Below, in pieces: positions 8,379 to 10,223 of a DNA stretch of 10,223 bases. Location: NCBI GenBank assembly GCA_021785095.1, contig JAJYGM010000096.1:1-10223 (forward strand), given 5' to 3'. Each line of letters begins with the position of its first letter. Position 1 is the first letter of the stretch. The position numbers and the translations under genes were made by a program. Under the pieces are notes generated by a model. The model was not told the DNA's origin, ran no database searches, and saw only the letters and a list, made by a program, of their open reading frames with translations. The stretch comes from Actinomycetes bacterium. Lineage in GTDB: Bacteria; Actinomycetota; Acidimicrobiia; Acidimicrobiales; Bog-793.

Positions 8379-8842
8379 GTGGCAGCGACCGAGAGGTGGT
8401 CGCGGGGTTGTTGGGGAGAGAGCCGAGGGGTTTCGAGGTAGCGGTGCGCGACCGCGCCGGAGCTCCCGTAGTCATCAGCAACCCACCGATCCTCAGTGAC
8501 TGCACGCCGATGCCGACCCGTTTCTGGCTTGTCGGGAGCGAGATCAGGGCTGCCGTGAGCCGGCTCGAGTCGGCAGGCGGGGTGAAGGAGGCGGAGGCTG
8601 CCGTCGACCCGGTGGCGCTCGAGGCCGCCCACGCGCGCTATGCGGCCGAGCGCGAGCGCCATATCCCGGCCGGTTATGTCGGCGCCGTGCCAGCCGGGGG
8701 TGTCGGCGGGACCCGGCGGGGGGTCAAGTGCCTGCACGCCCATCTCGCCTCGTATCTCGTGGGTGCCGACGATCCTGTCGGGGTGCTGGTGGCGCAGCGG
8801 CTCTCCATCGATCGGAACGACTTCGTGGTTGAAAGTGCCTGA
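8375..8842 (+). CDS. DUF501 family protein of unknown function
   Basis: This 155-residue soluble protein matches the DUF501 pattern: VVAGLLGREPRG (8-19), VVISNPPILSDCTPMPTRFWLVG (centred on 32-54), IRAAVSRLESAGGVKE (57-72) and the closing GVKCLHAHLASYLVGADDPVG (116-136), whose KCLHAHLA is the most conserved stretch. The family has no established biochemical role. It is found beside eno, the FtsB-like gene and ppx in actinobacteria (Rv1025 position), which argues for a housekeeping link. The usual DGTPFPT segment reads DCTPMPT, and the CPR that often follows is absent. GTG 8375 overlaps the coxG stop, and the stop overlaps the start of the next gene, so translation is coupled on both sides. 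The protein belongs by synteny with the flanking genes, not with the cox operon it now abuts. Confidence 0.85.
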   Translation: MSGSDREVVAGLLGREPRGFEVAVRDRAGAPVVISNPPILSDCTPMPTRFWLVGSEIRAAVSRLESAGGVKEAEAAVDPVALEAAHARYAAERERHIPAGYVGAVPAGGVGGTRRGVKCLHAHLASYLVGADDPVGVLVAQRLSIDRNDFVVESA

Positions 8843-9890
8843 CGCTGGAGCCGGTGAGGCCGGCGTGCCCGGTGAGGCCGCGGCACCCTGCGTGGCCGCG
8901 GTCGACTGTGGCACCAACTCCACGCGACTGCTGATCGCCCGTGCCGATGGCGTGACAGTTGATCGCCGCATGAGGATCACCCGCCTTGGAGCGGGAGTAG
9001 ACAGTTCCGGGGAGTTGCAGCCGGCGGCGATCTCGCGCACCCTTGCCGTCCTGCGCGAGTACGGCGAAGCGATCACTGCTGCTGGCGCATCGGCCGTGAT
9101 GGGCGTGGCAACCTCGGCCATCCGCGACGCGGTGAACAGTGCTTCCTTCCTGCAGCCCGCTGCCAAATTGCTCGGTACAGAGCTGAGAGTGCTCTCGGGG
9201 CTCGCCGAAGGGCAGCTCTCCTACAGGGGAGCGACCTCTGAGCTGCCGAGCTCTCGTGGCCCTTACCTGGTCGTCGATCTCGGGGGTGGTTCCACGGAGC
9301 TCGTGTGCGGCACAGGTGATGGCGCAGCGGCCGAGGTCGTCTCGTTGGACGTCGGCTGCGTGAGGGTGACGGAGCGTTTCCTAGGTTCGGATCCGCCGGC
9401 CCGGGCCGAGCTCGAAGCTGCGCAGTCATACGTCGCCGGGCTCGTGCAGATCGTCGCCCTCGAGCACCCAGCCTTCGTCGCCGAGGCTCGTGTGGCGGCT
9501 GGGTTGCCTGGCGGCAGTCTGGACGTCGTCCTCCCGGGCGCTCGCGGAGTCGGTACTCCACGTGGCGCGCACGCGAGGAGGCTCGTGGGGCTCGCGGGCA
9601 CAGTATCGGCGCTCACGATGCTGTCGCTCGGGCTCGAGTCATACGACCGCGGCTCAGTCCACCATGCCCATCTCACCCGAGATGAAGTGTCGAGGCTCGC
9701 CGGGATTCTGGCGACTGAGGACGTAGCCACCCGGCGATCTCGCCGCGGCATGGAGCATGACCGAGCAGACGTCATCGTCGGCGGCACCGTAGTGCTGCTC
9801 ACGATCATGGAGGTCCTCGGCTACGAGGAGCTGATCGTTTCGGAGTCGGACATCCTCGACGGCATGGTGGCTGAGCTTCTCGCAGGCTGA
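8835..9890 (+). CDS. ppx: Ppx/GppA-family exopolyphosphatase or pppGpp phosphatase
   Basis: Enzymes of this family remove terminal phosphate from polyphosphate and/or the 5' phosphate of pppGpp. Numbering from GTG 8835 (351 residues), the ASKHA-fold motifs are phosphate-1 AAVDCGTNSTRLLIA (21-35), VATSAIRDAV (91-100), the likely catalytic Glu125 in LSGLAEGQLSYRGA, phosphate-2 VVDLGGGSTEL (146-156), VGLAGTVSALTMLSLGLESYD (centred on 251-271) and the EHDRADVIVGG segment (307-317). There is no C-terminal HD domain, so this is the short type found in mycobacteria (Rv1026 position). The start is uncertain: GTG 8835 overlaps DUF501 by 8 bases but lacks a good ribosome binding site, while GTG 8865 (GGTGAGG 5 bases upstream) and GTG 8892 are alternatives. 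The first 20 residues are low-complexity from a 12-bp in-frame direct repeat (8851-8862, 8869-8880). Substrate preference cannot be told from sequence. Confidence 0.92.
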   Translation: MPDAGAGEAGVPGEAAAPCVAAVDCGTNSTRLLIARADGVTVDRRMRITRLGAGVDSSGELQPAAISRTLAVLREYGEAITAAGASAVMGVATSAIRDAVNSASFLQPAAKLLGTELRVLSGLAEGQLSYRGATSELPSSRGPYLVVDLGGGSTELVCGTGDGAAAEVVSLDVGCVRVTERFLGSDPPARAELEAAQSYVAGLVQIVALEHPAFVAEARVAAGLPGGSLDVVLPGARGVGTPRGAHARRLVGLAGTVSALTMLSLGLESYDRGSVHHAHLTRDEVSRLAGILATEDVATRRSRRGMEHDRADVIVGGTVVLLTIMEVLGYEELIVSESDILDGMVAELLAG

Positions 9891-9914
9891 GCACGCCCGA
9901 CGGGGAAGAGCGGT

Positions 9915-9952
9915 CCCACCCGGCGTGCAGGCACGCCGGGTGGGGCGCCTTT
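9915..9952 (+). terminator. Rho-independent-type terminator after ppx
   Basis: A perfect 13-bp stem pairs CCCACCCGGCGTG (9915-9927) with CACGCCGGGTGGG (9932-9944) around a CAGG loop. A short T-run (TTT, 9950-9952) follows. It starts 24 bases after the ppx stop. The very strong stem with a poor T-tract is typical of high-GC actinobacteria. It marks the end of the transcription unit. Confidence 0.85.
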
Positions 9953-9970
9953 GTCGCCGGCGAGCGGCGG

Positions 9971-10026
9971 CCTCCGGCCCGCCTCCGCCTCCGGCCCCAC
10001 TCCGCCTCCGGCCCGCCTCCGGCCCC
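9971..10026. repeat. GC-rich low-complexity repeat built on CCTCCGG(CCC)
   Basis: About 56 bases consist of irregular copies of CCTCCGGCCCG, CCTCCG and CCTCCGGCCCC. The unit CCTCCGGCCCGCCTCCG appears twice (from 9971 and from 10005). One strand is strongly C-rich. A CCCACTCCG box at 9996-10004 is the same box that marks each unit of the 41-bp array to the right, so the two repeat regions may be related. No gene is seen here. Confidence 0.8.
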
Positions 10027-10100
10027 GACCCAACTGTGCGCGGCAAGTGACCGGAAAGGCCCACTCCGCCCCAACTGTGCGCGGCAAGTGACCGGAAAGG
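10019..10100. repeat. 41-bp tandem repeat, type 1 units (two copies)
   Basis: Two adjacent 41-bp units lie at 10019-10059 and 10060-10100. Their last 31 bases are identical (CCAACTGTGCGCGGCAAGTG followed by ACCGGAAAGG within the shared part). The second begins with the box CCCACTCCG; in the first this box is degenerate and merges into the GC-rich repeat on the left. The 41-bp period is not a multiple of three, which argues against coding. Confidence 0.9.
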
Positions 10101-10124
10101 CCCACTCCGGTCACATCCGGCACA
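10076..10124. repeat. Inverted repeat at the junction of the two 41-bp unit types
   Basis: GTGACCGG (10088-10095) and CCGGTCAC (10107-10114) form a perfect 8-bp stem around an 11-base loop. Outside it, TGTG..CGG (10076-10084) faces CCG.CACA (10117-10124), extending the symmetry imperfectly. The match arises because part of the type 1 unit resembles the reverse complement of the type 2 unit. Confidence 0.8.
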
Positions 10125-10223
10125 AGGTTCGCCTTGTCCGCCCCACTCCGGTCACATCCGGCACAAGGTTCGCCTTGTCCGCCCCACTCCGGTCACATCC
10201 GGCACAAGGTTCGCCTTGTCCGC
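10101..10223. repeat. 41-bp tandem repeat, type 2 units (three identical copies, reaching window edge)
   Basis: Three identical 41-bp units occupy 10101-10141, 10142-10182 and 10183-10223. Each begins CCCACTCCGGTCACATCCGG and contains a perfect hairpin ACAAGG-TTCG-CCTTGT (10122-10137 in the first). They keep the same 41-bp phase as the type 1 units to the left. The window ends exactly at a unit boundary, so the array may continue. There are no variable spacers, so it is not CRISPR. It looks like an intergenic minisatellite of hairpin-bearing units. Confidence 0.93.

Noticed and set aside
9654..10123. Several - strand open frames over the 3' end of ppx and the repeats
   Set aside because: Their products are Gly/Arg/Pro-rich repeat translations. 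The 41-bp period shifts the frame at each unit, and they run through the terminator stem.
10019..10223. CRISPR array
   Set aside because: Units are directly adjacent with no unique spacers, and no cas genes are nearby.
9891..10223. tRNA or other structured RNA gene downstream of ppx
   Set aside because: No cloverleaf, anticodon arm or known RNA motif was found; the stretch is explained by the terminator and repeats.

Overview
The window is high-GC bacterial DNA with uniform codon use, many GTG starts and short stop/start overlaps. Together with the gene order this points to an actinobacterium (Actinomycetota). A member of Acidimicrobiia or a related lineage is a guess; nothing in the window fixes the genus. 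All genes read on the + strand.

Layout. Positions 2-151 hold the C-terminal end of a gene entering from the left, probably mazG. Then come eno (203-1519) and a small FtsB/DivIC-type membrane protein (1516-1965). A seven-gene molybdenum hydroxylase operon follows at 2059-8378: large, small and medium subunits (CoxL, CoxS, CoxM), two XdhC-type maturation proteins, a MobA-like nucleotidyltransferase, and a CoxG protein with a long low-complexity linker and a C-terminal membrane anchor. A DUF501 protein (8375-8842) and a Ppx/GppA phosphatase (8835-9890) come next. A strong hairpin terminator (9915-9952) closes the run. The right edge, 9971-10223, is non-coding and repetitive: a CCTCCGG-rich stretch, then five back-to-back 41-bp units of two types that runs up to the window edge.

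How it fits together. In actinobacteria such as Mycobacterium tuberculosis the order eno - FtsB-like - DUF501 - ppx is contiguous (Rv1023-Rv1026), with mazG just upstream. Here the molybdenum hydroxylase operon lies between the FtsB-like gene and DUF501. Its last gene overlaps DUF501 by 4 nt, so the housekeeping genes downstream appear to be read with the cox-like operon.

The enzyme is a form II ('CO dehydrogenase-like') molybdenum hydroxylase: its active-site loop reads VAYRGAGR and lacks the copper-binding cysteine of true aerobic CO dehydrogenase. Its substrate is therefore unknown. MobA-like and XdhC proteins probably finish and insert the molybdenum cofactor. The membrane-anchored CoxG suggests that the soluble enzyme docks at the membrane, possibly to pass electrons to quinone. 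The best leads are the substrate of this enzyme, the insertion into a housekeeping operon, and the two-flavoured 41-bp repeat array with an inverted junction.
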